Shown here: positions 13,411 through 25,690 of the stretch, one piece after another | Layout: each line of letters starts with the position of its first letter | Numbering within the stretch: the first letter of the stretch is position 1 | Assembly: GCF_022539315.1 (NCBI RefSeq) | Contig: NC_066316.1 | Coordinates: 11,649,108-11,713,107, forward strand | DNA from: Serinus canaria | Lineage: Eukaryota > Chordata > Aves > Passeriformes > Fringillidae | Length of the DNA stretch: 64,000 nucleotides | Direction of reading: 5' to 3' | Notes under the pieces: model-generated | Databases searched by the model: none | What the model saw: only the letters and a program-made list of their open reading frames with translations | What the model was told of the DNA's origin: nothing | Position numbers and translations under genes: made by a program

Positions 13411-13548
13411 GGAAGAGGGAAGAGGGAAGAGGGAAGAGGGAAGAGGGAAGAGGGAAGAGGGAAGAGGGAAGAGGGAAGAGGGAAGAGGGAAGAGGGAAGA
13501 GGGAAGAGGGAAGAGGGAAGAGGGAAGAGGGAAGAGGGAAGAGGGAAG
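13411..13548 (+). repeat. 7-bp tandem repeat (GGAAGAG)n, about 19.7 copies
   Basis: There are nineteen perfect units of GGAAGAG plus a partial unit, with no phase slip that I can find. The plus strand is all purine and the minus strand all pyrimidine. Such homopurine tracts with mirror symmetry can form intramolecular triplex DNA. Overlapping open frames through this region on both strands are simply the repeat read in frame (for example repeating charged G/K/E/R units) and should not be annotated as proteins. Confidence 0.97.
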
Positions 13549-13657
13549 GGAAGGGAAGGGAAGGGAAGGGAAGGGAAGGGAAGGGAAGGGAAGGGACGGG
13601 AAGGGAAGGGAAGGGAAGGGAAGGGAAGGGAAGGGAAGGGAAGGGAAGGGAAGGGAA
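13548..13657 (+). repeat. 5-bp tandem repeat (GGGAA)n, 22 copies
   Basis: Twenty-two GGGAA units follow directly on the 7-bp tier, with one variant unit (GGGAC) at 13593-13597. Every unit carries a GGG run separated by a two-base AA loop, so the plus strand matches the G-quadruplex pattern many times over. The 5-bp unit equals the 7-bp unit less its extra GA, which suggests that one tier arose from the other by slippage. Confidence 0.97.
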
Positions 13658-16600
13658 GAGGCTTGTGGGAATGGAGAACTCTTTACTAGGAGAGTAAAAA
13701 TGCTTTCCATGTTTCACACAGCAAAGCCAGACCTGAGGAGCAGCATCAGTGGGAGAAAGAGCAATTATTAAAGAAAAATTATGTCTCAAACCCTGCTGGA
13801 CAGCCTGCAGCTGGAGTAGTAAAGGGGGGGAAAAATGGTGAACTCTGATAGAAGACTGATGAATTTTATCTGGTCATTCCAAATTTTTAACAGTAATTTG
13901 ACCATATTATAGTTTGTCTTAAGTTAACATTTGCTACCTGATTTGATAATTCTGAGTAGTTGATTTTTTGTTGATTTGAGTTTTGTAACTCATCACTTCT
14001 ACAGTTTCTTGGGATGTTTAAAACTAGCAGAGTAAAAAACACCAAGACCACCCCGCCCCCCAGAAAGAATGCCAAAAACCCTTTTCCTCTCTAAGTACAG
14101 CTCTTAAAACCCTAAAGAAGATAACCATTCTTCATTTTGTTCTTCTTTTCATTATTTAATTATTCTGCTTTAGAAAGCATTTATGCTAAAGAAAAATGTA
14201 AGAGAAAAAAATGGGATTATGGCCCTATTTTAAACATTTCTGCATTTTTTCTGAAGAAATTAAGTTTGTAGCACTCTTCCCCCTCTTGGTATTATAGGAT
14301 TTGGACAGTCACAGGAGTGTTCCAGGGAAATTGGACACTTTCATGGAGCTGCTAAACACAAAAGGAGCCAGCACCCAGTGAAGGAACTCCCCTGGGCAGG
14401 ATTGTCATAGTCTTATCCTTATGCATCTTTCTGTTCTGAGTGTAACTGGTTTGCATATCTTTCCTAGAGTTTCTACAACCCCCTCCTTTCTGTGAATAGT
14501 GATGATAGCATATCCCATGACAACTTGTTTAATTTATTAAGGGTAGAGAGTTTGTAGGAAATTCACCAGCATTTGGCAGGGGGGAGCAGGGATTTAGGAA
14601 GAAAATCTGGCAAAGCAGATAAATCGAATCAGTCTGGGGCAGCAGGGGCATTCCAGACTGGCTTTATTGTGTTCCTTGTGTGTAATTTGGGCAGCTTAGG
14701 GAAATTGAGAAGTGCTTTGGGGAGCACAGTGTGTCTGAGGTAAGGTGCAGCTGAAGGTTATCAGTACATCACTGCAGACATGGTTTTGGGTGGAATAAGA
14801 CAAATCTCTCTGGTTTCACACTGACTGGTAGAGACTTTGTGGCTGATGACCAGCCCAGTGCTGTCTCTGTTAATATTGACAATGTCCTGAATGATTGCTT
14901 TCTTAGGATGTTTCTATCTTATTGAATGTATTTTTACATTCTAGAGTATTTGCTCAAGACTGAATGCTGTCAAATATTTGGATAACCAAATGATCTAAAG
15001 CAAGTTGTGTCACTGACAAATACAGATATTCTGTGTGTAGCATTCTATTTTTCCCAGCTGTTAGCTCAGACTATATTATCTTTTTCTCTTTTAATTTTAT
15101 GCTCTCTAAAGCCTTTTTTTTTTACTATTTTGTCATCTTTTTTTCACTACTACTAGCTCACAATTCACAAATCCTCTTTAAAATAATTGAATACTGATGA
15201 TCAGCTAATACATCAAAGAATGCTGATGTAAAGTTTTTTCTGTAATTTCCACTATGCCAGTGGCAAATGCAGTGAATCAACTGTTTTATCCATCTTCCTC
15301 TTTAATATCAAGCATATTGAATTTTATAGACTAACTGAAATAAAAATAAATGACAAGGAAAACCACTTTATGTTGCTGAAAATGCGTACTGAGTGGATTT
15401 CAGAACTTTGTGATAGCTCATAACTTCTTGTGCAGAACAGCAAAGTATTGACATTGCAGGTGAATAATGAATTATTTCAATTACGTTCAAAAATCACAGA
15501 GGATCCAAGTTATATAAATGTAACAGTAATTCTTGTGGACTTTACAATTATGCAAAAAACCTTGGTATTCAGGGATTGGTTTTCTTTTTTTTATCTCATG
15601 CAGAGGAAGCTGAGTAATTCACAGTACAATTTAAGGAGAAATTCAATTTTCTCATGAAGTATATACAATATTGTCAACATGTCTGTATAGGTTTTTACAT
15701 CTGTGAAGACCAAATACAGAAAAGAAATTGAGTTTACCATATACCAGTATTGTATCAAGCATCTCATGTTCTCCATGAAATAAGTTGTCCTTTCATGTTC
15801 TAATTACATACTTTTTAACTAAATTTACCTCCTGAAATATTTCCCTTTAAAACAGGTTCTCAGATGAGGTGTTCACACACCAGTTGCCCCACAGGCAGGG
15901 TTTACAGCTCAATAGCTCTGAAAACAATGACAGTGAAATTGCATTAGTGCACCTTTTTTCTTTGTGAGTGCTTAAAGATCAGTCAGACAACTTAAGCAGG
16001 GGGTTTCTGGAGAAGCAAGAAATGTTATGCATCCATACTGTAACAAAAGAACTGCTGTTGAGGTATTTGTAATGTATTGATAAGCCATCAAGTGCTCAGA
16101 TGTTTGAGCATCAGTTGATGAGCAAGGCTCAGTTATTCCAGCAAAACATATCAAGACTTTCTCATCACACCTTTTTTTTTTCCCTCCTTTTATACTTCAT
16201 TTTTAAGTATCCCAGACTGGCAGAAGATAGAAAAATGAGTGCTTAAAAATGTCCACTGAAAAAATTTGCACTGAGCAAAAGAAAGGTAGCTAAAACATTT
16301 GGACTTGGAGTGCCACCAATATTCTGATTTTTACTGATGCACAAGCTCTGGCCACTAATTTTCCACTCCTCAAAGTGAGGGTGAATATGACATTAAAATA
16401 ATAGCCTTGTCTTTTCAGATGGCATTTGTCTTGTTTTGTTGGCCTTCATCCTTTTTTATATTCCAGTCATCACAATCTTCTTCCTGGTCTGTTTCCTTCC
16501 ACAGATTTTGAGCTTTGCTGTGAGATGGGATCCTCCAGCTGCTGCACAGAACAGCCCTTCTGGACACTGGTGAGCTAAACCCAAGTGTTACTCCTCTTTT

Positions 16601-19600
16601 AAGATCAAACCCAAATATTGGTCAGGCCTCCCCATTTGTTTTGTAACACCAGCAGAATTGTTGCATTTTTCCCAGAAGAAAGTCAAATATTTCCCTGCAT
16701 GAGTTGTGCATGTGCAGAAAGCCCAGAGCTACATGCAAAACCTGAAGAACCTCTCCAAAACAAGCATGGCCTTGAGTTCCTGCTGTCTTTCTGCCAGTCC
16801 TGGTGTTCTTGGATAGAGCTGCATGAACATTCAGTATGCCCAAAACAAAATTCAGTGGCTGTACTTCAAGTCACTTAGGCTGCTTGTAGTGAGAAAAGAT
16901 GTTGGTGTGAGTGAGGCAGATTGTTGTCAGAAATATTTTTTTTAAAAATCATCTGTGGCTGAGGTTGGGTCTCAGGTTATTAGAAATCCTTACAGGGGGT
17001 ATAGGTGAGAGGATCAGTGAGAACACTTGTGAGTAGTGCACAGCAGGGCTCTCTCCTGGAAATACCTATTAAAACATTGAATGTTTCATTGTCTTTAAGC
17101 ATAGTTGATAATCTGTACCTTGCCTCTTGCTTGTCCACTTTCTAAAAGGACAGGAATAATATGGCTGTCCCAATAGGATATTGCTCAGCAGGAAAACTAA
17201 TCTGCTGTGTAGCCAAACTCTCTCAGCTGCTTGAGAGCCATACAAGGCCACTTTTGAGTAAAAAACATTTTTGTCCTTGGATGTATACAGTACTGAATGA
17301 AGTGCCTGGAAACCAAGGCAGATCTTTGCAGCAGAAAGAGTTGAGATCTGTGGAAGATTATGGCTAGAATAGAAAAAACAGTCTCTTCTTTTCACCCCTT
17401 TATAATTGGTGCACCAATGGGGCAGTGGGGAAGCACAAGCAAATATACAACTTGTGCCATGCTATAAATGAGGGCTATAAATGCAAAAAGAGAGGAAGAA
17501 ACAGAGGGAGGGAGAGATGGCTGTTATTTTTTTCCTTAAACAAGCAGACAAGGAAGGCCTTTACTTCCCTTTAAAATAGCCCTTCTTCTACAAGCACATT
17601 GCTAGACAGCTACATAGGGAAGAGAAGGGAAAAGAGGATTTTTCCTGTTATATCCCATTCTGGGTTTTGTCTTCCCAGCTCAGTCCTTAGCAAAGAAACT
17701 TCCACAGACCAAAAATGGTCACTGCAGAGCTGACCACTTACTGTAAATTGGGTAATTATCAACAGAAATATTTAATCCTAACTCTCTAGTTGAAAATGGG
17801 ATTTTGGTGAGATTTAGTTTGTACCCTAAGTAAGACATCTGTGTTTTTCTAGCTGCTTGCCATAAACTGACCTGTAGGACTGCTAACTAAAGAAAAATCC
17901 TTTTCTTCCACTAAGTAAGAAATTAAATAGCAATAGCTGAAAATGTAGGTGCTATTGGCAGGAATCTGCTTTTTAGGGTAATGTGCTTGTGTTTGTGTGT
18001 GAATGTCCTTAACAGCCCAAGCTGCAGATTTCTGAAGAGCCTTGAACACTGATACAGCTGACAGTAATACTGATTACTGAGGGTAACATGAAGTGTGGGT
18101 TTAAAGAAGTTTCTGTTGCTGTTGCAAACATTTGACATTTTCTCTCCATTGATACTGTTTGCACTATCCCAGTTTTTGAGACCCTCTCTTTAAAGGAAGT
18201 GGGAATTAATCAGCTGGGCATCTTTGAACATCAGGAATAACTCATAAGGAATTTATACCACCACATTTCCCAGGGTCTCTCTCTCCAACATTCACACAAG
18301 TTTAAAACAAATAAAGCAAGCCTATAAGATTGCAGCCCTTAGCTTCTGGTAGCTGGTACCTGTGCTAAAATGATAACTGCTGAGCTCAAATTATCATGTC
18401 TCTAAGGACAAGCTAAAAGATTGCCTCATCTTAATATTGCTGAAAACAAGTGAGTGATGTTTCTAAAACTTTGTATTGAGAAATGTCTTTGCCCCACTAC
18501 AGGGCAACATCTTCACTCCCATTTTTGCACATTGAGGCTGAATTTTTGTCTTGATGGTGTATTATGGCTATTATGTATAAATTACAGGGTACAGAGCTGG
18601 TTATACTTATTTCTGTAACACAGGCACCACTGGTGCACGCTGTTTTTTATGGCATGTTACTGTTTTGAATGAATTGAGATTATCTTCTGTGGAAGGTCAG
18701 CAATTTCAATGTCTTTCTCATGACAGGAGCTAGACAGTATTATCAGTTGTAATTTTCAGCTCATAAAGTAAACTGCTGCCCAACATAACATGCTCCTGTG
18801 GGCTGCACCTGAGGTAGCTGAGTGTTATTCATTTGCTAAATGATCCTTAGGTGGAGTGTGAGCATTTTCATCTGAAAGCTTCTGACTCACAGAGCACACA
18901 TGTGTTTGTTTGACAGGAGATGCTGGCAGAGAAGGCTGCTCAGCTCTCTCAGGACCAAGCACTGGAATAGGGACAAAGGTTGTAATTTGGGGTGCCCTGG
19001 AAGCACCCCATCCCTTATTCTTGGTTTAGTAGCTCCCACTGGATGTTTCTGTGTGCTTTCCTGTGAAGTGCAAAAGGTTTCGGTGTGGTTTTTTGCTTTT
19101 TTTATCACCTGCTGAGACCTTCACTTTATTTGCCATGTAAGCAGTCATTCAGTATTTGTCTCAGGGTTGCACTCTTGGAACTGAGTGCCATAATAAAGCA
19201 CCCAGGTCAAAGATGCTCCCTTGGAACAGAAGAAAGACCTTGATAAGGAAGCCAAAGTCCTTCCCTATGTATTGTATAAAAGATTTGGCTCTGCCTGCCA
19301 GTGTGCAATCTGGTGAAGGTTATCATAAGTCCAAAACAGGGATTTTGCACAGAATTTATCAAAAGATACAGTGCACACATCTTGGGGCACGAGAATAAGA
19401 ACTCTGTCACTTCCTGTGTAAACAGTAATGTGCCCAAAATGCAGTAGGGGATTTGGAGGGTGTCTGTAAGAAAATTGTCAACTGAACAGGTAGATGAGGC
19501 AAACTTCTATTGCATTTGCCAAGCTCCACCTGGGTATGGTGACTGTTCATAAATGAGTTTAATATTCCCCTTTTATCAGCTGCAAATGACAATGCCTCTT

Positions 19601-21751
19601 TTATTCTTCAGCAGTCCATAGAAAGCCAAAACTCTGTAAGTTCCCAACATATGCAGAGGGTTGGCCTTGTGAGTGACCTTGCCCACCTCCCAAACTGTGC
19701 TGCAAAACTGCAGCCCTGGATCCACAGCCTTGTGGGTTTCTGATGCTGTCATCTGTGTTCATTGTCAGGGAGAAAGAAAAATGAGGGAAATGAATGTTCA
19801 GAGAGCAAAGTGTCACTGTGGGATCAAATGCAAGAAACAATTCATGGGCAGGTTTGTAAAAGAGATGTTTGCTGTGGCTTCTGTAGTAAAGCAGTGTTCT
19901 TCTCCAGCCCTAATGAAGTCCACAGACCAGCCAGTAAAGGGCACATCATCAGTGTTAATTTACTTGAATCTCCCAGCAAAGGACCAATATGAAATATTAA
20001 TCTCTGAGAGAGAGAAATTACTGATGTGACCTTTGTCCATGTCAGAAGTGAGCCCACATGTAGGACTCTCCTGGTGGTTTGTTGACAGTCTGGAGCACAG
20101 ACCCTACAGCTGTGAAGTCAGTCTGCATCTTCATCAGAGAAGCTCCCTCCTTTTTGTTTCCTTCCAAAATGGCATTATTAATATGGGTTTTTTCAGCTTC
20201 TCAATGGCAGCTGCTCAGGCAGAGACCATGAGCTACATCCTGAACTAGGCAACTTCAGAAGTTTGCTGCAAATGTGATTTGTACCAATGAATACTTGGGG
20301 AGAAGGGATAAACAAAGAGAGGCTGCTGATGTGCAAGTGGGATGCAGTGTTTCTGAAAAAGTCCAGCAGAGGAGCAAGTGGGGAAAGTGGCACAAAAGGA
20401 ACAAATGTAATGTTTAGCAACTATCATTTGTCTGCTCAGGGTGCCGTGTGATTTATATGAGTAACCAAGTCAGCAAGCAGTGAGTGTTGATAATTAATGG
20501 TATGGCAATGATTTATGGATCAAGGACTACTTGCTCTAAGCATAGCCTCATAATTCTAAATAATAAATAAACTAAAAATTTATTCATTTTGGGAGCAGCA
20601 AAAGTGAAGAGAATTCTTCTCGTTGTATTTGATGCATATTCTTTTCTCAGGTGTATTTAGTTGCTCACACACTGTCTTGGCAGGGGGAACAACCTTGTGC
20701 ATGTGATAGTGAAAATAACATTTTTGTGGTTCTGTCTGAATGCTCAAAGATTGATGAAATCCTTCACCTGTTTTACCATGGCTCTGGGTGTTCCCCTAAC
20801 GACTGATTTCCTGGCAGGTTTCCACAACATGGACTTTTTCTCCTGCTTCTTTCTCAGATTAAAATCCTGTCACGTTTTATGCAGATTCCCTGGTCAAAGC
20901 AGGTGCAATTGGATGCTGACTGTGCAGCCAATGCCAGCACACTTCAGCCTGCCCCAGAAACCTGAGGCAAAGCTGAGGGAGGAGAAAAAACCCAAAACAT
21001 AACAGATGTTGCCATCATTGTCCTTTTAATCACTGCCAAATTTGCTACCTGTGGGCTTCACTTGTACTGTGGGCTGTATGAATTGGTGTGACTAGAGGCT
21101 AGAAGATAAAAGCTTTCATAAATTGTAGATAAGCAGGAAAATGGCAGTAGCTGTTTTTTGCCTCACCATCACCTGAACCCTTCTGCAAGCCTGTCAGCTC
21201 TGGGAGGGCAGAGGCTACTGAGCACTGCTTTTATTTGTACAGTTCCCCATACAATGAGACTTTAACCCCAAAAGAGATTTCAAAGTCTGACTAAATACTG
21301 TATAATAAATAATACAAAGGCTTAAAATATGCAAATCCATGCAGCTACAGCACATGCCTTCATATTACCCCAGAGAATTAGGAGAGGGCAAAGTGGTGGG
21401 AGTAGAGAGGCGTAGTTCATTCAGCAGTTGCCCAAACAAGGAAGAATTTATTTTTCTTTTTTTTATTATTATTCTCTGTGGGATTTTCTTTGTTATTCCT
21501 TGTCATCCTCTTGTAGTGTTACTACATGTAGGAAGTCCACTTGCCCAGTCTGCTCTCTACCTGCACTTCTCCAGGTAGCACAGACAGTGGTCAAGCTTCA
21601 CCTTCCTCCCTTCACCTAGGAGTATTTTGGCTCATTGATAAGTGGTTGTTTTTCCTGTGGTTCATCTGCAACAGACACTAAAAATATTTCAGGATTTATA
21701 TTGCTTTAGTGGTGACATTATGCCAGCACTGTCACCTAGGTAATGGAGCTA
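13658..21751. other. non-coding, mostly unique sequence
   Basis: No transposon family was recognised. A possible 65-nt cassette exon at 16505-16569 is treated in the findings. Two TATAAA words lie 13 bp apart at 17463-17468 and 17476-17481 in a short direct repeat, but with no other promoter evidence. Pyrimidine runs occur near 15113-15123 and 16172-16182. The open frames in 18.9-20.4 kb overlap on both strands and match nothing I know. Confidence 0.4.
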
Positions 21752-21765
21752 ATTGCCATAGCAAC
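21752..21765 (+). promoter_or_regulatory. RFX X-box-like site
   Basis: ATTGCCATAGCAAC fits the RFX X-box pattern GTNRCC-N2-RGYAAC at 11 of 12 defined positions, with only the first base differing. It lies in a compact 80-bp block with other plausible factor words (CACCTAGG, TAATGGAGC, TAATTG overlapping the site). RFX factors control ciliary and neuronal genes in animals. Binding here is inferred from the motif alone, and no promoter or gene start is visible nearby, so a distal element is the likelier reading. Confidence 0.4.
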
Positions 21766-22469
21766 AAGGCTTTATAATTCAGCAGCCCCAACATTTTTGA
21801 CATATGGGAGAAACTAAAGATTTGAAGTAGGACACAAATGAAACGTGTCTGATTGGGCTAAGTCCCATTAATAGTCATGAACAGGAATCTTCTGTGCAGA
21901 GTAAATCAAATCAGAGTAAACAATATATCTTTTAGAGGCCCATTCACTTCAAACTGAATTGTTCCATGTAAAAAAAACTTTCTTCCTCTGGGGAAAAAAA
22001 TTGCGGCATTTAATTAAGACAAGCAGATAATAAACCTGATTGTTTAAGTGTTATTGTACAGCCCCTGGGTATTGCTCCCGTTCCAGGCATTGCCTGAGAC
22101 TAAGGAAATGACAAAGTACTTCTGAAAGGTTTCAGGTGAGCATTCTCTCACTTCAGGGTTAGTCATATGCCTTGCCAAATTGTGATTGCAGTGAGAGTGT
22201 TGGAACTGGTGACAAAGTTCCCTGGGGAGCTCGAAGTTACTTCCCTGTTTTCAGCTGTGCTGGCTCTGCCTCAGCCTTCTTTTGGGAAGGGCATAATCTC
22301 CACCTACACCTGGCACAGTCTAATCCAGCTAGGATTAAGCCCAAAATTATAAAAGGGCAGAGTGAAATTTCCCCTCATTCAAGTCAATGGAACTTTTGCT
22401 GTAGAATAAGTAGCCAGAAGATATTTTTGGCCATTTGATGGAAAAAGAGGTTGGAATTAGCACTCTTTA
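21766..22469. other. non-coding, possible conserved element
   Basis: Unique-looking sequence downstream of the X-box-like site. The part up to about 22030 is AT-rich with few low-complexity runs. No exon or repeat was recognised. Confidence 0.35.
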
Positions 22470-22790
22470 GACCCTCTCTAAAGTACTGCACCCAAACTGG
22501 GGGCTGCCAAGCATCAGTGAACTGAAGAAAGTTTAGGGGAGGTGGCCAGTATGGAAAGGGCAGGATCATTTTTCCCTGTTAATGTGGACAAAAAATCTGC
22601 AACAGGCTGTACAGAGGGGTCACAGTGACTGCATCCTTGGAGGCTTTCAAGCTCTGACTGGTCAAAGCCCTGAGCAACCTGTTGAGAATCCAGGGTTGAT
22701 CCCGCTTTGGGAAAGAATTTAGGCTAAATATGTTCCAGCTCTCTTCCAACCAGAGTTACTCTGTGGCTTTGTGATTTTACCAGAAGATAC
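22470..22790 (+). mobile_element. CR1 LINE, 3' tail fragment
   Basis: Sense-strand CR1 tail. It contains ACTGCACCCAAACTGGGGGC (the CR1 'cacccagctgggg' area), GCAACAGGCTGTACAGAGGG and CCTTGGAGGCTTTCAAG. Next come the CCCTGAGCAACCTG block, CTCTCTTCCAACCAGAGTTA, and finally a decayed terminal repeat (CTCTGTGGCTTTGTGATTTT). Many substitutions and small gaps show an old copy. It keeps the 3' end but has lost all upstream coding sequence. The left boundary is uncertain by some tens of bases. Confidence 0.85.
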
Positions 22791-25596
22791 AATTCCTCTT
22801 TTTTCCTCCTAATCTTCCTACCTATATCTAATCTCTAAAAAGCTGCATCCCTATGGTGTCCTGTGAAGAAACAACAATAAAAATACAGGAGAGCTTCTTT
22901 TCTGTAAAAAAGGGGAATGTATTTAGGTAAAAAGTAGCTAATCACTGAATATGGTCTTTAATTTAGGGTATGTTATACTTGCCAGTACTGAGGTAAGTGT
23001 TACCATTTCAATCAACACGACTATTTTGGTTCAGGCAGAAGCAGTGAACAAATTGTCAGATAAAGAACAGTGACTCACTCACTTTCTGCCTCCAACATAA
23101 ATATTAGCTGCTCTTTAGCAAATGTAACTCATCTGTGCTTAGAAATGCATTAGTCTGCTGATAAAATGCTCCTTCATCCAATTATTTACCCTTATTATAC
23201 AGGCTCAGCATTAACTTAAACTTTTCACTCTGATGGAATTAGACACAATAATTACTTTTAACATATTGTCTATTTTCCTTATCAGGAGTTCAGGTTTGCA
23301 TTCCCACCTTTAGTCCCCATCTCTGTCTAATAAAAGAGGAGAATTTGGGCAATTAGGCTGGAGAGTCAAAATAACCCTGACAATTACTTTTCATTCTAAT
23401 CGAGACTGTAAAGCACTAAGAATTCCTCTCTGCATCTTGTAAGTTTTTCTCATCATCACCCTTCCAGGCACACTTAGAAATAGATGCTTTGTGGTTTATG
23501 TTCTGTAACCTCAGCGGCTTTGGGGTCTTGAAAGCCAATTTTAAAGGCTCAGAAAAAAATCACAGCAAAACAGCTGCCTGGTTTTATGAAATATAAATGG
23601 TATCATTGAAAATGCACAGATGGCTTCTTGGTGATGCATTTCACAAACATGCTTAGATGTTGTTCAAAATATGAATTTGAATAAATCTATGATTAATAAT
23701 TTTCTAGTTAGTGACAGCAGCTACTGGGGTGAGAGCAGGTAGTTAGATACCATAGGTTTATTTTTCCTTTTTCTCTCCTTTTTTTTTTTTTGCATTTGTG
23801 GAGACTAAAATCACTTTCTAGTTAGCTTTTAATTAAAATTCAGTCTCAAATATGGTTTTCCTTTGGCTTTGAATAGTGTGGAAACATGGGATGGAGGATT
23901 ACCACTGCTAGAAACAAAAATGTAGATTCACTGCAGTTTGAACCACTGTATTCTTTGTATGGAGAAAGTGTCTTTGGGTGGGTTTTATCTTGCTACAGTG
24001 TGCTACATTTATGAGAAAAGAAGAAAGAGGAAGAGATGTTACCCCCTTCAAAAGGTGTGCAGAATAATTTTGAGTCATGGACATTTGAGTGAAAAATACC
24101 CAGAAGTTTTTAATATGCTTGAACAATAATTACCTTAAGAGGGGAAAAAAAGAACCTTCATGGAGTGCTGGTAGGGATTTCTTGTGTGATTTAAGCAGTC
24201 TCTGAAAGGAGGTTGTTTATTTTGGCTACGCTGCATGTCAAGAATGGTTTGAAAGAAGTAATTGAATGCTTTTCCTTGCATTCAGATCATTCATTATATA
24301 GCTATCAATAACTGCCTAATAAAACCAGTCCAAAATAAATCATGCTTTCTTAACTGCTTGGTAAACGTTGGCCAACACTTCAAGGCACTTCTCAATACAG
24401 TAGCACTTTACAAAAGCAATCTATACTCTAAGCACCCATTACTGTTACCAATTCATTAAAATGTTGAGTTAATGTATTCAGGCTCCTTCGTTGGGAAGTG
24501 AAAGGCAGCACCAAAGCCAACAAAGATGCATGTGTCTGATTATACTATGCCAGAAGTAAATAATAGAGTGTTATTCAATTCACAGCACAAGTAATGGATT
24601 TTGGATAGCAGCACACATCCATTTGAAAAATGATGGACATGTCAAAATGCACTATGCCACAGGCAAAAAGCACAAACTTCTGAAATAGATGATGCTAAGT
24701 TCAAGACCTGTGCCTGAAATTTTGAGGCTTAAATAAGTCTTATTTGTTTCTTTAAATAATAAATTAAGCTGACAGGCAACCATCTTTTATTTAATTAAAA
24801 TGTGTGATGTTTAATGAAATGTCCACAGGATTTTTCAGCATATGCCTTGCACCTGTAAAACTTAGAACCACTGGAGGCATGTATTGGAAGAGAGGCAGCA
24901 CTGGCAGGAAAGCACAGGTGTTTAAAACACTTTGTATTAATTAGAAGTATTCAACTTAGCACTGAAACTTCAGGCATGTTTGGGATAGATTTTATTGAAA
25001 ATAACAGGTAATTACTAAAACTCAGTCCTTCTAAACATTCAAGCCTGGCAATCTCAGTGCAGGCATCTGAAATCAATGAATGAAAACTCTGTATGGAAGT
25101 GTTGGTCCTGAAATCCAATACAGAAGCCCATATTTCCCTAATAATGTTTTAGCTGTAGTAAAACATGGCCATAAAGCTTTCAGGGCATTAGCTGAGTAAA
25201 TCTGCTTGATAAACAAAGTGCATGGTGTCTGTCCTGTTCCTTTGCAGCAATGAGGATGGGATAACTTGCATCTGAGTATCATGAGTAGGTCTGACTCTGC
25301 TCACTGGAGAGCTGAATGCACCAGGCAGACCCAGAGCAGCTTCAGCCAGCGCTGTGGAGTTAAGAGTTTTTGCTGCCCCTTTCATGGGCAGCAGTGCAGT
25401 TTGCTTTTCAAAGCATGATTTTCCATGACTTAGTCCAGGGAGCCCTCTGGGATCCAAGTCTAACTCATTTGTCTGCTGCCTCACCATCACCTCTTCTGCT
25501 TGCAGTCACAGTGAGGAGGGGAAGGGAAATGCAGTGGGATCTACTGGCACAGAGTTTCATCTGCCTGAGAGGGCTGCATCTCATCTCTGTGTAGCT
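22791..25596. other. non-coding, possible conserved elements
   Basis: AT-rich unique-looking DNA. The parts at about 23060-23460 and 24240-24460 are dense in homeodomain-type words (CAATTA, TAATTA, ATTATTTA, AATCAT) and lack simple repeats, a texture often seen in vertebrate conserved non-coding elements. This is an impression only; no alignment could be run. A poly-T of about 12 lies near 23780. Confidence 0.35.
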
Positions 25597-25690
25597 GTGG
25601 CACTGAGGGATGTGGTTGAGAGGGGGACTTGTTGATATTACATTGGCAGCTGGACTTGATGATCTTAAAGTTCTTTTCCAAACTAAACTG
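25597..25690 (+). mobile_element. CR1 LINE, extreme 3' end
   Basis: About 95 bp matches the last part of an avian CR1 in sense orientation: GGCACTGAGGGATGTGGTTG, then GGACTTGATGATCTTAAAGT and TCTTTTCCAAACTAAACTGA. The GGACTTGATGATCTTA segment is close to the usual 'ggactcgatgatctta' of the family. Severe 5' truncation, as here, is typical of CR1. No target duplication was identified. Confidence 0.85.

Noticed and set aside
13332..13789. Open frames of 113-143 codons on both strands with repetitive charged or proline/serine/leucine-rich products
   Set aside because: They are just the GGAAGAG and GGGAA tandem repeats read in frame; no start context, splice signal or non-repeat domain.
17461..17485. 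Two TATAAA boxes 13 bp apart
   Set aside because: They lie in a small direct repeat with no initiator, CpG context or transcript downstream.
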